Shown here piece after piece: positions 14,267 to 20,974 of a stretch of DNA of 24,376 nucleotides; position 1 is the stretch's first letter, and each line of letters starts with the position of its first letter. Both the position numbers and the translations under genes were made by a program. The stretch spans positions 1 through 24,376 of the forward strand of contig DATCLS010000079.1 of NCBI GenBank assembly GCA_036563805.1, in the 5' to 3' direction. The notes beneath the pieces were generated by a model that saw only the letters and a list, made by a program, of their open reading frames with translations, searched no databases and was not told the DNA's origin. This stretch comes from DATCLS01 sp036563805. Lineage in GTDB: Bacteria > Actinomycetota > Acidimicrobiia > Acidimicrobiales > VFJN01.

Positions 14267-14416
14267 GTGACCGCCGCTGCGCCGAGCGACCGCCGTAGCT
14301 TGCCGGCGCTCGTCCGGGGGCGCGGCGCGGGGCCGGGCGACCAGCACGCAGCCCGCAGGCCGGGGCCGGGAGGCGCCCACCGGCGCGCCGCCGCCTCCGG
14401 CGCTTCCGGCGGCTGA
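14267..14416 (+). CDS. Possible short leader frame (49 codons) before NUDIX gene
   Basis: A GTG placed six bases after a TACGAT hexamer opens a 49-residue frame that ends 11 bases before the NUDIX ATG. The product is Arg/Gly/Ala/Pro-rich without predicted structure or family likeness, so it may be a chance frame inside a 5' leader. The promoter spacing, the same as for ppk1, is the only positive evidence. If translated it could act as a leader peptide controlling the NUDIX gene, which has no ribosome binding site of its own. Confidence 0.2.
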   Translation: MTAAAPSDRRSLPALVRGRGAGPGDQHAARRPGPGGAHRRAAASGASGG

Positions 14417-14427
14417 CGCCGGGCCGC

Positions 14428-14928
14428 ATGGCCGACAAGAAGTCCGCCAAGAAGAAGGCCGCCAAGGAGGCCAAGGCCGCCAAGCCCGAGGTCCGCGCCG
14501 CCGGGGGGCTGGTGTGGCGCTCGGCGGTGGTTGCCGACGCCGCCGGCTCGACCGCCGACGGCATCGAGGTCGTGCTGATCCACCGCCCCCGCTACGACGA
14601 CTGGTCGTTCCCCAAGGGCAAGCTCGACCGCGGCGAGTCGTGGGAGGACGCCGCCCGCCGCGAGGTCGAGGAGGAGACGGGCCTCGCCTGCGAGCTGGGC
14701 GACGAGCTGCCGCCCGCCCGCTACCGCGACACGAAGGGCCGCCTCAAGGAGGTCCGCTACTGGGTCATGCGGCCGGTCGCCGTCGGCCCGTGGGCGCCGA
14801 ACGACGAGGTCGACCGCCGCCGCTGGGTCCCGCTCGCCGAGGCCGCCGACCTCCTCACCTACGAGCACGACCGCCGGCTGCTGGAGGCGTTCGTCCGAGC
14901 GCACGCCGACGGCGAGCCCGGCCGGTAG
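14428..14928 (+). CDS. NUDIX hydrolase, MutT1-like single domain
   Basis: A 166-residue NUDIX enzyme. The NUDIX box is intact: GKLDRGESWEDAARREVEEETGL fits Gx5Ex7REUxEExGU, with the paired glutamates that bind the metal ions. IHRPRYDDWSFPKGKLD just before it is typical of MutT1 and diadenosine-polyphosphate hydrolases. The N-terminus is a Lys/Ala-rich tail (about 20 residues, KKSAKKKAAKEAKAAK), perhaps binding nucleic acid or polyphosphate. Mycobacterial MutT1, whose gene neighbours ppk1, has an extra C-terminal histidine-phosphatase domain; that domain is absent here and the gene stops cleanly after the NUDIX fold. Likely substrates are oxidised nucleotides or dinucleoside polyphosphates; sequence alone does not decide. 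ATG 14428 has no clear ribosome binding site. It lies upstream of the pst cluster but with a separate promoter between. Confidence 0.88.
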   Translation: MADKKSAKKKAAKEAKAAKPEVRAAGGLVWRSAVVADAAGSTADGIEVVLIHRPRYDDWSFPKGKLDRGESWEDAARREVEEETGLACELGDELPPARYRDTKGRLKEVRYWVMRPVAVGPWAPNDEVDRRRWVPLAEAADLLTYEHDRRLLEAFVRAHADGEPGR

Positions 14929-14987
14929 CGACTCCGGCGGTCGCGTTCCCCCTGGTCAACGGTTCGCCGGCCCCGACTTCGGCCAAC

Positions 14988-15020
14988 GTTCCGCCGCCGT
15001 TCACCTCGGGTTCACCTGGC
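14988..15020 (+). promoter_or_regulatory. PHO box upstream of pstS
   Basis: Two adjacent 11-base direct repeats, GTTCACCTCGG (14999-15009) and GTTCACCTGGC (15010-15020), both carry the exact GTTCACC core of the actinobacterial PHO box. A degenerate third unit, GTTCCGCCGCC (14988-14998), precedes them in phase. The array ends 27 bases before the candidate -10, the position expected of an activator site replacing a weak -35. RegX3, encoded downstream, is the expected binder. Confidence 0.8.
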
Positions 15021-15047
15021 CACTCCTTGGGATTTCACTGCCCTCCT

Positions 15048-15053
15048 TACGGT
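15048..15053 (+). promoter_or_regulatory. Candidate -10 (TACGGT) of pstS promoter
   Basis: TACGGT fits TANNNT and sits 27 bases after the PHO box. A start near 15060 would give a leader of about 48 bases containing the GGGAGGG ribosome binding site of pstS. No good -35 is present, as expected for an activator-dependent promoter. Confidence 0.5.
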
Positions 15054-15107
15054 GCGCCGTGACGCAAGAAAGCGTTGTTCGCACACCAGCCCAAGGGAGG
15101 GCATCTC

Positions 15108-16202
15108 GTGCAGTTGACCAAGAAGCGCCGCCTGGCGTGGCTGTCGATCGTCTTGGCCTTCAGCGTCCTGGCGGCGGCCTGTGGCGACGACGACGATGGA
15201 GAGGGCAGCGCAGGGGGCGGTGGCGGCGACGGCGGGGGCGGCAGCGCCTCCGGTGAGGTGAACGTCTCGGGCTCGTCCACCGTCCTGCCGATCACGCAGG
15301 CGGCGGGCGAGGCGTTCATGGCCGAGAACGCCGACGCCACCGTCAACGTCGACGGTCCCGGCACCGGTGACGGCTTCGAGCTGTTCTGCAACGGCGAGAC
15401 CGACATCTCCGACGCCTCCCGGCAGATCGACGAGGAAGAGGCCGCCACCTGCGAGGAGAACGGCGTCGAGTACGTCGAGCTCGAGATCGGCATCGACGGC
15501 ATGGCCGTGATGACCAACCCCAACAACGACCTGGAGTGCCTGAGCTTCGCCGACCTGTACGCGCTGATCGGGCCGGAGTCGGAGGGCTTCTCCGACTGGT
15601 CCGACGCCGAGAGCCTGGCGAGCGAGCTCGGGTCGCAAACCGAGTTCCCCGACGGCGAGCTGGCCCTCTACGGCCCCGGCCCCGAGTCGGGCACCTACGA
15701 CTCGTTCATCGAGATCGCCCTGGCCGACATCGCCGAGGAGCGCGGCGAGCCCGACGACACCACCCGGCCCGACTACGAGCAGTCGGCCGACGACAACCAG
15801 ATCGTCGCCGGCATCGAGGGGTCGGACACGTCGCTCGGCTGGGTCGGCTTCGCCTACGCCGAGCAGGCGGGCGAGGGCGTGACCGAGGTCGCCGTATCGG
15901 AGGAGCCGGGCGGCGAGTGCGTCGAGCCGACCGCCGAGACCATCGCCGACGGCAGCTACCCGCTCTCCCGGTCGCTGTACATCTACGTCAGCACGACGGC
16001 CGCCGAGGAGAACCCGGCCGTGGCCCCGTTCGTGGACTTCTACCTGGCGGGCCTGAACGGGTTCGTCGAGGGCGCCGGCTACGTGCCCCTGCCGGAGGAC
16101 CGGGCGGCCGAGACCCAGGCCCGGTGGGAGGACGGGACGACCGGCGCCGGCAGCGACGAAGCCACCGAGAGCACCGGGACCTCGGAGACGACCGCTCCGT
16201 GA
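15108..16202 (+). CDS. pstS: Phosphate ABC transporter substrate-binding lipoprotein
   Basis: A 364-residue phosphate-binding lipoprotein. The signal sequence has a basic start (KKRR), a hydrophobic core and a lipobox ending at Cys25 (VLAAAC). An acidic and Gly-rich linker (about 26-55) leads to the binding domain, with SGSSTVLPITQAAGEAF, GPGTGDGFELFCNGETDISDASR and GPGPESGTYDSFIE. The last motif lacks the Arg found four residues before the SGT in E. coli PstS and instead resembles the SphX/PstS_2 branch (GPGxxSGT), so phosphate contacts must differ. The tail after residue 335 is Thr/Ser/Glu-rich. GTG 15108 has GGGAGGG six bases upstream. It is first in pstS-pstC-pstA-pstB-phoU behind a PHO box, and is followed by a strong hairpin that may let it be expressed above the permease genes. 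Confidence 0.93.
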   Translation: MQLTKKRRLAWLSIVLAFSVLAAACGDDDDGEGSAGGGGGDGGGGSASGEVNVSGSSTVLPITQAAGEAFMAENADATVNVDGPGTGDGFELFCNGETDISDASRQIDEEEAATCEENGVEYVELEIGIDGMAVMTNPNNDLECLSFADLYALIGPESEGFSDWSDAESLASELGSQTEFPDGELALYGPGPESGTYDSFIEIALADIAEERGEPDDTTRPDYEQSADDNQIVAGIEGSDTSLGWVGFAYAEQAGEGVTEVAVSEEPGGECVEPTAETIADGSYPLSRSLYIYVSTTAAEENPAVAPFVDFYLAGLNGFVEGAGYVPLPEDRAAETQARWEDGTTGAGSDEATESTGTSETTAP

Positions 16203-16390
16203 CCGATCGTTCCGGCCTCACCGGACGTTCCGCCCGACGTCCCCGCACCGGACGTCCCAGACCAGGGGTCGGGCCCGCGCGGCCCGGCCCCTCCGGCCGT
16301 TCCGCGCCCGGCTCGGCCGCGCCCCGGGGGCGACGAACGGCCCGAGAGCCCGGAGCGCCCCGAGAGCTGCGAGCGAAGGAGGAGGTCTGA
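16199..16390 (+). CDS. Possible coupled short frame bridging pstS and pstC
   Basis: A GTG overlapping the pstS stop (GTGA) opens a 63-residue frame whose TGA overlaps the pstC ATG (TGATG). The product is Arg/Pro/Gly-rich and shows no fold, signal or family likeness, so a conserved protein is unlikely. The exact joining of both ends by overlapping codons could still let ribosomes travel from pstS to pstC through the hairpin in between. No ribosome binding site is needed for the GTG if coupled. I keep it as a low-confidence entry. Confidence 0.2.
   Translation: MTDRSGLTGRSARRPRTGRPRPGVGPARPGPSGRSAPGSAAPRGRRTAREPGAPRELRAKEEV
16265..16291 (+). terminator. Strong hairpin between pstS and pstC (attenuator or mRNA stabiliser)
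   Basis: GGGGTCGGGCC (16265-16275) pairs with GGCCCGGCCCC (16281-16291) over 11 bp with one G-U pair, around the loop CGCGC. There is no T-tract. Its place after the first gene of the operon fits partial termination or protection of the pstS message. Just upstream, CACCGGACGTTCC (16219-16231) and CACCGGACGTCCC (16246-16258) form a direct repeat of unknown role. Confidence 0.55.
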
Positions 16391-17319
16391 TGGCCACCGC
16401 CACGCCCCTGGACCTGTCGGGCGATCCCCGCCGCCACCGCCGGGAACGCCTGGTGGGCGGGGTGTTCTGCGCGACCGCGGTCACGTCGCTGCTCGTCACG
16501 GCGCTGATCCTGTGGTCGCTGTTCAGGAACGGCTGGGAGTTCTTCTCCGAGGTCGAGTGGGCGACGGTGTTCGGCAGCGACGCCTGGAACCCCCGCCAGA
16601 ACAGCTTCTCGCTCTCGACCATCGTGGCGGCGACGCTGATCGTGACCGGGATCGCCATGGCGGTGGCCGCCCCGCTGGGCCTGGGCGCCGCCATCTACCT
16701 GTCGGAGTACGCCCGGCCGCGGGTCCGGTCGGCCCTCAAGCCGGTCCTCGAGGTTCTGGCCGGGGTGCCGTCGGTGGTGCTCGGCTTCTTCGCCCTCAAC
16801 TGGATCGCTCCCAACGTGGTCGGCCGGCTGGTCGGCGAGGAGCACGGCCGGGGCGGCAGCATGCTGGCCGCCGGCATCGGCGTCGGCATCCTCTCGATCC
16901 CGCTCGTGGCGTCGGTGGCCGAGGACGCCCTGCGGGCGGTGCCCGCCAGCCTCCGGGAAGCGTCGGCCGGGCTCGGCGCCCGCCGGATGGCCACGACCCT
17001 GCGGGTGGTGCTGCCGGCCGCGGTGTCGGGCCTGGTGGCGGCCATGATCCTGGCGTCGTCCCGGTCCATCGGCGAGACGATGGTCGTGTTCATCGCCGGC
17101 GGCGCCACCAACACCGCCCAGTACACGCTGGCTCCGACCGACTCCAGCCTGACCATGACGGCGGCCATGGCCTCGCTGGCCACCGGCACCGACCAGGTGC
17201 GGGGGTCGGGCCTCGCCGTGCCCAGCCTCTACTTCGTCGGCATCGCCCTGTTCGCCATCACGCTCGGCCTCAATCTCGTCGCCGACCGGTTCGTGCGCCG
17301 CGTGCGCCAGGCCTACTGA
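16390..17319 (+). CDS. pstC: Phosphate ABC transporter permease PstC
   Basis: A 309-residue permease with six membrane segments. The first is near residues 24-46 (FCATAVTSLLVTALILWSLF) and the last at the C-terminus (LYFVGIALFAITLGLNLVADRFVRR). YLSEYARPRVRSALKPVLEVLAGVPSVVLGFFAL is the highly conserved PstC/PstA signature. The EAA loop that docks the ATPase is SLREASAGLGARRMATTLRVVLPAA. SRSIGETMVVFIAGG follows, typical of PstC. The ATG at 16390 overlaps the TGA of the short upstream frame and is preceded by a strong GGAGGAGG. PstC pairs with PstA to form the inner-membrane channel for phosphate. It lies 16 bases before pstA. Confidence 0.95.
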   Translation: MATATPLDLSGDPRRHRRERLVGGVFCATAVTSLLVTALILWSLFRNGWEFFSEVEWATVFGSDAWNPRQNSFSLSTIVAATLIVTGIAMAVAAPLGLGAAIYLSEYARPRVRSALKPVLEVLAGVPSVVLGFFALNWIAPNVVGRLVGEEHGRGGSMLAAGIGVGILSIPLVASVAEDALRAVPASLREASAGLGARRMATTLRVVLPAAVSGLVAAMILASSRSIGETMVVFIAGGATNTAQYTLAPTDSSLTMTAAMASLATGTDQVRGSGLAVPSLYFVGIALFAITLGLNLVADRFVRRVRQAY

Positions 17320-17334
17320 GCGGAGGGACACGCC

Positions 17335-18321
17335 ATGGCACTCACCACCATCGGGACCGCCGGCGAGGCCGCCGTGCAGGGGAGCGTGGCCCGGGCGTTG
17401 CGGGGCCACCGGGCCGACGTCCGGGGCCGGGTGTTCGAGGGGGTCCTCGTCCTGTGCCTGCTCGTGTCGCTGGCGGTGCTGGGGCTGCTGATCCACCGGG
17501 TCGTGGCCGACGGGCTGGGCGTCTACACCGACCGGGGCGTCGACTTTCTCGACGGGGGCCTGTCCTCGCAGGCCGACCGGGCCGGCATCGCCCAGGGCAT
17601 CATCGGCTCGTTCTGGATCGCGGTGGGCGTGGTCGTCCTGGCCATCCCCGTCGGCGTCGGTGCCGCCGTCTACCTGGAGGAGTACGCCCCCCGCAACCGG
17701 CTCACGTCGTTCATCGAGCTGAACATCCGCAACCTGGCCGGCGTCCCGTCGGTCGTCTACGGCCTGCTCGGGCTGGCCGTGTTCGTGGAGACGCTCGACG
17801 GCTTCTCCGGGGCGTCGGGCGTGCAGCGACGCACGCTGGCCGCCGCCGCCCTGACCCTGGCCGTGCTGGTCCTGCCGATCGTGATCATCACGACGTCCGA
17901 AGCCATCCGGGCCGTGCCCCAGGCGCTGCGCGAGGGCGCCTACGGCGTGGGCGCCACCCGGTGGGACGTCATCCGCTCGCAGGTGCTGCCGTACGCCGCC
18001 CCCGGCATCCTCACCGGTTCGCTGCTGTCGATCGCCCGGGCCGTGGGGGAGGCGGCGCCGCTGATCGTGGTCGGCGCGGCCACGGGGCTGCTCGGCCGCA
18101 ACCCGGGCCTGAGCCTGGGCAGCGTGGCCGACCCCGGGTCGCTCACCGAGCGGTTCACGGCCCTGCCCGTGCTCGTGTCGACCTGGACGAAGCTCCCGGC
18201 CGAGGAGTTCCGGGTGGACAACGCCGCCGCCACGATCCTGGCCATGCTCGCCTTCGTCCTGGTCGTCAACGCCATCGCCATCGTCCTGCGCAACCGGTTC
18301 GAACAGAAGAGGTCCGCATGA
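17335..18321 (+). CDS. pstA: Phosphate ABC transporter permease PstA
   Basis: A 328-residue permease partner of PstC. After a polar N-terminus of about 35 residues the first helix is VLVLCLLVSLAVLGLLIHRVV; five more follow. YLEEYAPRNRLTSFIELNIRNLAGVPSVVYGLLGLAVF is the PstA signature, and ALREGAYGVGATRWDVIRSQVLPYAAPGI is the EAA loop that contacts PstB. SIARAVGEAAPLIVVGAATGL is also typical of PstA. The ATG has GGAGGGA eight bases upstream. The stop codon overlaps the pstB ATG (ATGA), so these two genes are translationally coupled. Confidence 0.95.
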   Translation: MALTTIGTAGEAAVQGSVARALRGHRADVRGRVFEGVLVLCLLVSLAVLGLLIHRVVADGLGVYTDRGVDFLDGGLSSQADRAGIAQGIIGSFWIAVGVVVLAIPVGVGAAVYLEEYAPRNRLTSFIELNIRNLAGVPSVVYGLLGLAVFVETLDGFSGASGVQRRTLAAAALTLAVLVLPIVIITTSEAIRAVPQALREGAYGVGATRWDVIRSQVLPYAAPGILTGSLLSIARAVGEAAPLIVVGAATGLLGRNPGLSLGSVADPGSLTERFTALPVLVSTWTKLPAEEFRVDNAAATILAMLAFVLVVNAIAIVLRNRFEQKRSA

Positions 18322-19247
18322 CCGAGATCCCGACGCCCACCGCGACGCCCGTCGACCCCGCCCCGCCCGCCACCCCCGGCGCGAGCGCCGCAGCCGGCCG
18401 TGCCGGCGCGGTCGCCACGGTCGAGCGCGTCGGCCGGGCGGCCGACCGCCCCTGGCAGCGCATGCCGATCGTCTTCCACGTCGAGAACCTGAGCGCCTGG
18501 TACGGCGACTTCCGGGCCGTGCGCGACGTGACGCTCGACGTCCGCCAGCACGAGATCACCGCCTTCATCGGCCCGTCGGGCTGCGGCAAGTCGACCGTGC
18601 TGCGGTGCTTCAACCGCATGAACGACCTGATCCCCGGCGCCCGGGCCGAGGGGACGCTCGAGTACCACGGCGTCCCGCTGTACGGGCCGAACGTCGACCC
18701 GGTCGAGGTTCGGCGGCGGATCGGCATGGTGTTCCAGAAGCCCAACCCGTTCCCGAAGTCGATCTACGACAACGTGGCCTACGGGCCTCGGCTCACCGGG
18801 ACCCGCAAGCGGTCCGAGCTCGACGACATCGTCGAGGAGTCGCTGCGCAAGGCCGCCCTGTGGGACGAGGTCGAGGGCCGGCTGAAGGACTCGGCCCTCG
18901 GCCTGTCCGGCGGCCAGCAGCAGCGGCTGTGCATCGCCCGGGCCATCGCCACCCGGCCCGAGGTGGTGCTGATGGACGAGCCGTGCTCGGCGCTCGACCC
19001 CATCGCCACCGCCCGCATCGAGGACCTGATGCAGGAGCTCAAGGCCGAGTTCACGATCGTGATCGTGACCCACAACATCCAGCAGGCCGCCCGGGTCTCC
19101 GACGCCACCGCCTTCTACTCCACCGAGGTCAACCCCGAGTCCGACCGCCGCACCGGCGTGCTGGTCGAGTTCGGGCGGACCGAGGCGATCTTCTCCAACC
19201 CGGCCGACGAGCGGACGGAGAACTACATCACCGGCCGCTTCGGCTGA
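18318..19247 (+). CDS. pstB: Phosphate ABC transporter ATP-binding protein PstB
   Basis: A 309-residue ABC ATPase with all motifs: Walker A GPSGCGKST at 85-93, Q-loop in MVFQKPNPFPKSIYDNVAYG, signature LSGGQQQR, Walker B VVLMDEP and the H-loop THN. FQKPNPFPKSIYDNVAYGPR and EDLMQELKAEFTIVIVTHNIQQAARVSD are PstB-specific. About 48 residues (Pro/Ala/Thr-rich, then Arg-containing) precede the core, which begins at MPIVFHVENL; most PstB proteins lack this extension. ATG 18318 is chosen because it overlaps the pstA stop (ATGA) with AGAGG just upstream; an internal ATG near codon 49 would give a standard-length protein. It powers phosphate import and, with PhoU, passes phosphate status to the sensor kinase. 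Confidence 0.95.
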   Translation: MTEIPTPTATPVDPAPPATPGASAAAGRAGAVATVERVGRAADRPWQRMPIVFHVENLSAWYGDFRAVRDVTLDVRQHEITAFIGPSGCGKSTVLRCFNRMNDLIPGARAEGTLEYHGVPLYGPNVDPVEVRRRIGMVFQKPNPFPKSIYDNVAYGPRLTGTRKRSELDDIVEESLRKAALWDEVEGRLKDSALGLSGGQQQRLCIARAIATRPEVVLMDEPCSALDPIATARIEDLMQELKAEFTIVIVTHNIQQAARVSDATAFYSTEVNPESDRRTGVLVEFGRTEAIFSNPADERTENYITGRFG

Positions 19248-19281
19248 ACGCGGCGAAGGTGGACGAGGTGATCGACCTGGC

Positions 19282-19968
19282 ATGACGACCGACCCCGAGC
19301 CCGTTCCGCTCCGCACCGCCTTCCACGAGGAGCTCCACCAGCTCCGCCTGCAGATCGAGGTGATGGGCATCCGGGTCGACCAGAACCTCGAGCGCATGCG
19401 GCAGGCCCTGCGCGACGGTGACGACGGCCAGGTCTACGCCGCCCTGCGGGCCGACGACGAGATCGACGACATGCACGTCTCGCTGCTCGAGCAGTGCTAC
19501 GCGCTGCTCAACCGCGAGGCGCCGGTGGCGTCGGACCTCCGGTTCATCGTGTCGACCGTGCGGATCCTGGGCGAGCTGGAGCGGATCGGCGACCTGTCGC
19601 TCCGGGTCGTCAAGCTGGCGCCCCGGGTGGCGGAGCTCCGGGCGGCCGGGGCGGCGTGGGACATCGTGCTCACGCTCGTCGACGTCGCCGTCGAGCAGTA
19701 CCGCACCGCGCTGCGGGCCTGGTCGGCGCAGGACCTGAAGCTGGCCACCGAGCTGGCCACCAACCGGCCCTCGTTCGCCTCCCACCACGAGCGCATGATC
19801 GTCGAGCTCCAGCGGTTCTCGGGGGCCGACTCGGTGGCCGTGGCCATGGACATCTACGCCGCCGGGCACGCGGCCGACCGCATCGCCGACCACGCCGCCA
19901 TCATCGGGGCCCGACTCCGCTACCTGATCACCGGCGAGCCCGCCCACCTCGCCGCCGAGGTGCGGTGA
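19282..19968 (+). CDS. phoU: Phosphate signalling regulator PhoU
   Basis: A 228-residue PhoU made of two similar three-helix bundles. The metal-binding motifs are visible: ILGELERIGDLSLRVV in the first half and AGHAADRIADHAAIIG in the second. PhoU links the Pst transporter to the sensor kinase, keeping the response off when phosphate is plentiful, and also limits transport. ATG 19282 follows GAGGTGA by about ten bases and lies 34 bases after pstB, so it is the last gene of the pst operon. An adjacent kinase-regulator pair, beginning 1 kb downstream, is the natural partner. Confidence 0.94.
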   Translation: MTTDPEPVPLRTAFHEELHQLRLQIEVMGIRVDQNLERMRQALRDGDDGQVYAALRADDEIDDMHVSLLEQCYALLNREAPVASDLRFIVSTVRILGELERIGDLSLRVVKLAPRVAELRAAGAAWDIVLTLVDVAVEQYRTALRAWSAQDLKLATELATNRPSFASHHERMIVELQRFSGADSVAVAMDIYAAGHAADRIADHAAIIGARLRYLITGEPAHLAAEVR

Positions 19969-19981
19969 CCGGCGGGCGGCG

Positions 19982-20043
19982 GGTGTCCACCAGCGGGGAG
20001 CGGTGTCGGCCGGCGGGGCGGCGGTGCCCACCAGCGGGGCGGT
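19982..20043 (+). repeat. Three imperfect 20-21-bp tandem repeats before surE
   Basis: Units begin GGTGTCCACCAGCGGGG (19982), GGTGTCGGCCGGCGGGG (20002) and GGTGCCCACCAGCGGGG (20023). Units 1 and 3 are the closest match. They fill much of the 148-base gap between phoU and surE and end about 70 bases before the surE start. Function is unknown; a regulator array or a simple replication-slippage product are both possible. Confidence 0.65.
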
Positions 20044-20116
20044 CGTGCGGTCCCTCCATGTGGCTCCCGGTCGGCGGCGGCAGACTGCGACGGACCGACG
20101 AGCACCCGGAGGCCCC

Positions 20117-20965
20117 ATGAGAGTCCTGGTCACCAACGACGACGGCGTCGCATCGGCGGGGCTGCACGAGCTGGCGGCCGCGCTGGTCGCGGCCGGCCAC
20201 GACGTCACCGTCGCCGCGCCCGACCGCGACATGAGCGGCTCGGGGGCGGCCATCGGCCAGATCCACGTCGACGAGGAGATCGAGGCCACGCCGATCGAGC
20301 TGGACGGTCTCGAGGGCGTGCCCGCCTACGCGGTCGACGGCCCGCCCGGTCTGTGCGTGCTCGCCGCCCGGCTCGGCGGGTTCGGCGAGCCGCCGGAGCT
20401 CGTCGCCTCCGGCATCAACCCGGGCTGCAACGCCGGCCGGGCCATCTTGCACTCGGGCACGGTCGGGGCGGCGCTCACCGGCGCCAACTTCGGCGGCCGG
20501 GGGCTGGCCGTCAGCCTCGACGTGTCGTCGCGCAAGCTGCACGAGGCCGCCACGAGCGGGGCCCGCGATGCCGTCGCCCACTGGACGACGGCCGCCGCGG
20601 TGGCGGCGGCGCTGGCCGACTGGGTGGCGACGACGCCCGAGGGCACGGTGCTCAACGTCAACGTCCCCAACGTGCCGCTCGCCGAGCTGGCCGGCATCCG
20701 TCGGGCCGAGCTTGCCCCCTTCGGGACCGTCCGGTCGTCCGTCGTCGAGTCGACGCCCAACGGTGGGCGCCTGCAGATGGAGCTGCGCCCGACGACCGAG
20801 GAGATGCCCCCCGACTCCGACACCGGGCTCGTGTCCCGCGGCTTCGTGGCGGTCACGCCCATCGTCGGGCCGCGGGCCTCCGACCTCGACGTGACCGGCG
20901 CCCTCGCCGCCTTCGACCGCCTCGCCCCCGACGCCCGGGGCGCCGACGCCCGGAGCACGGCCTAG
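20117..20965 (+). CDS. surE: SurE-family 5'/3'-nucleotidase and exopolyphosphatase
   Basis: A 282-residue SurE. The acidic metal-binding start MRVLVTNDDG carries Asp8 and Asp9; Ser40 in PDRDMSGSG and Asn101 in SGINPGCNAG complete the usual metal ligands, and HSGTVGAA follows. SurE removes phosphate from nucleoside monophosphates, and the E. coli protein also shortens polyphosphate. ATG 20117 has CGGAGG five bases before it and starts at the conserved beta strand; the frame is open upstream but without SurE sequence. Its position between phoU and the sensor kinase, downstream of ppk1, suggests phosphate salvage during starvation. It ends nine bases before senX3, so surE-senX3-regX3 may be one transcript. 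Confidence 0.93.
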   Translation: MRVLVTNDDGVASAGLHELAAALVAAGHDVTVAAPDRDMSGSGAAIGQIHVDEEIEATPIELDGLEGVPAYAVDGPPGLCVLAARLGGFGEPPELVASGINPGCNAGRAILHSGTVGAALTGANFGGRGLAVSLDVSSRKLHEAATSGARDAVAHWTTAAAVAAALADWVATTPEGTVLNVNVPNVPLAELAGIRRAELAPFGTVRSSVVESTPNGGRLQMELRPTTEEMPPDSDTGLVSRGFVAVTPIVGPRASDLDVTGALAAFDRLAPDARGADARSTA

Positions 20966-20974
20966 GAGCAGGCG

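Noticed and set aside
16512..18317. Open frame running through pstC and pstA into pstB
   Set aside because: Only the part from ATG 18318 has ABC ATPase sequence. The rest is the wrong frame of two permease genes.
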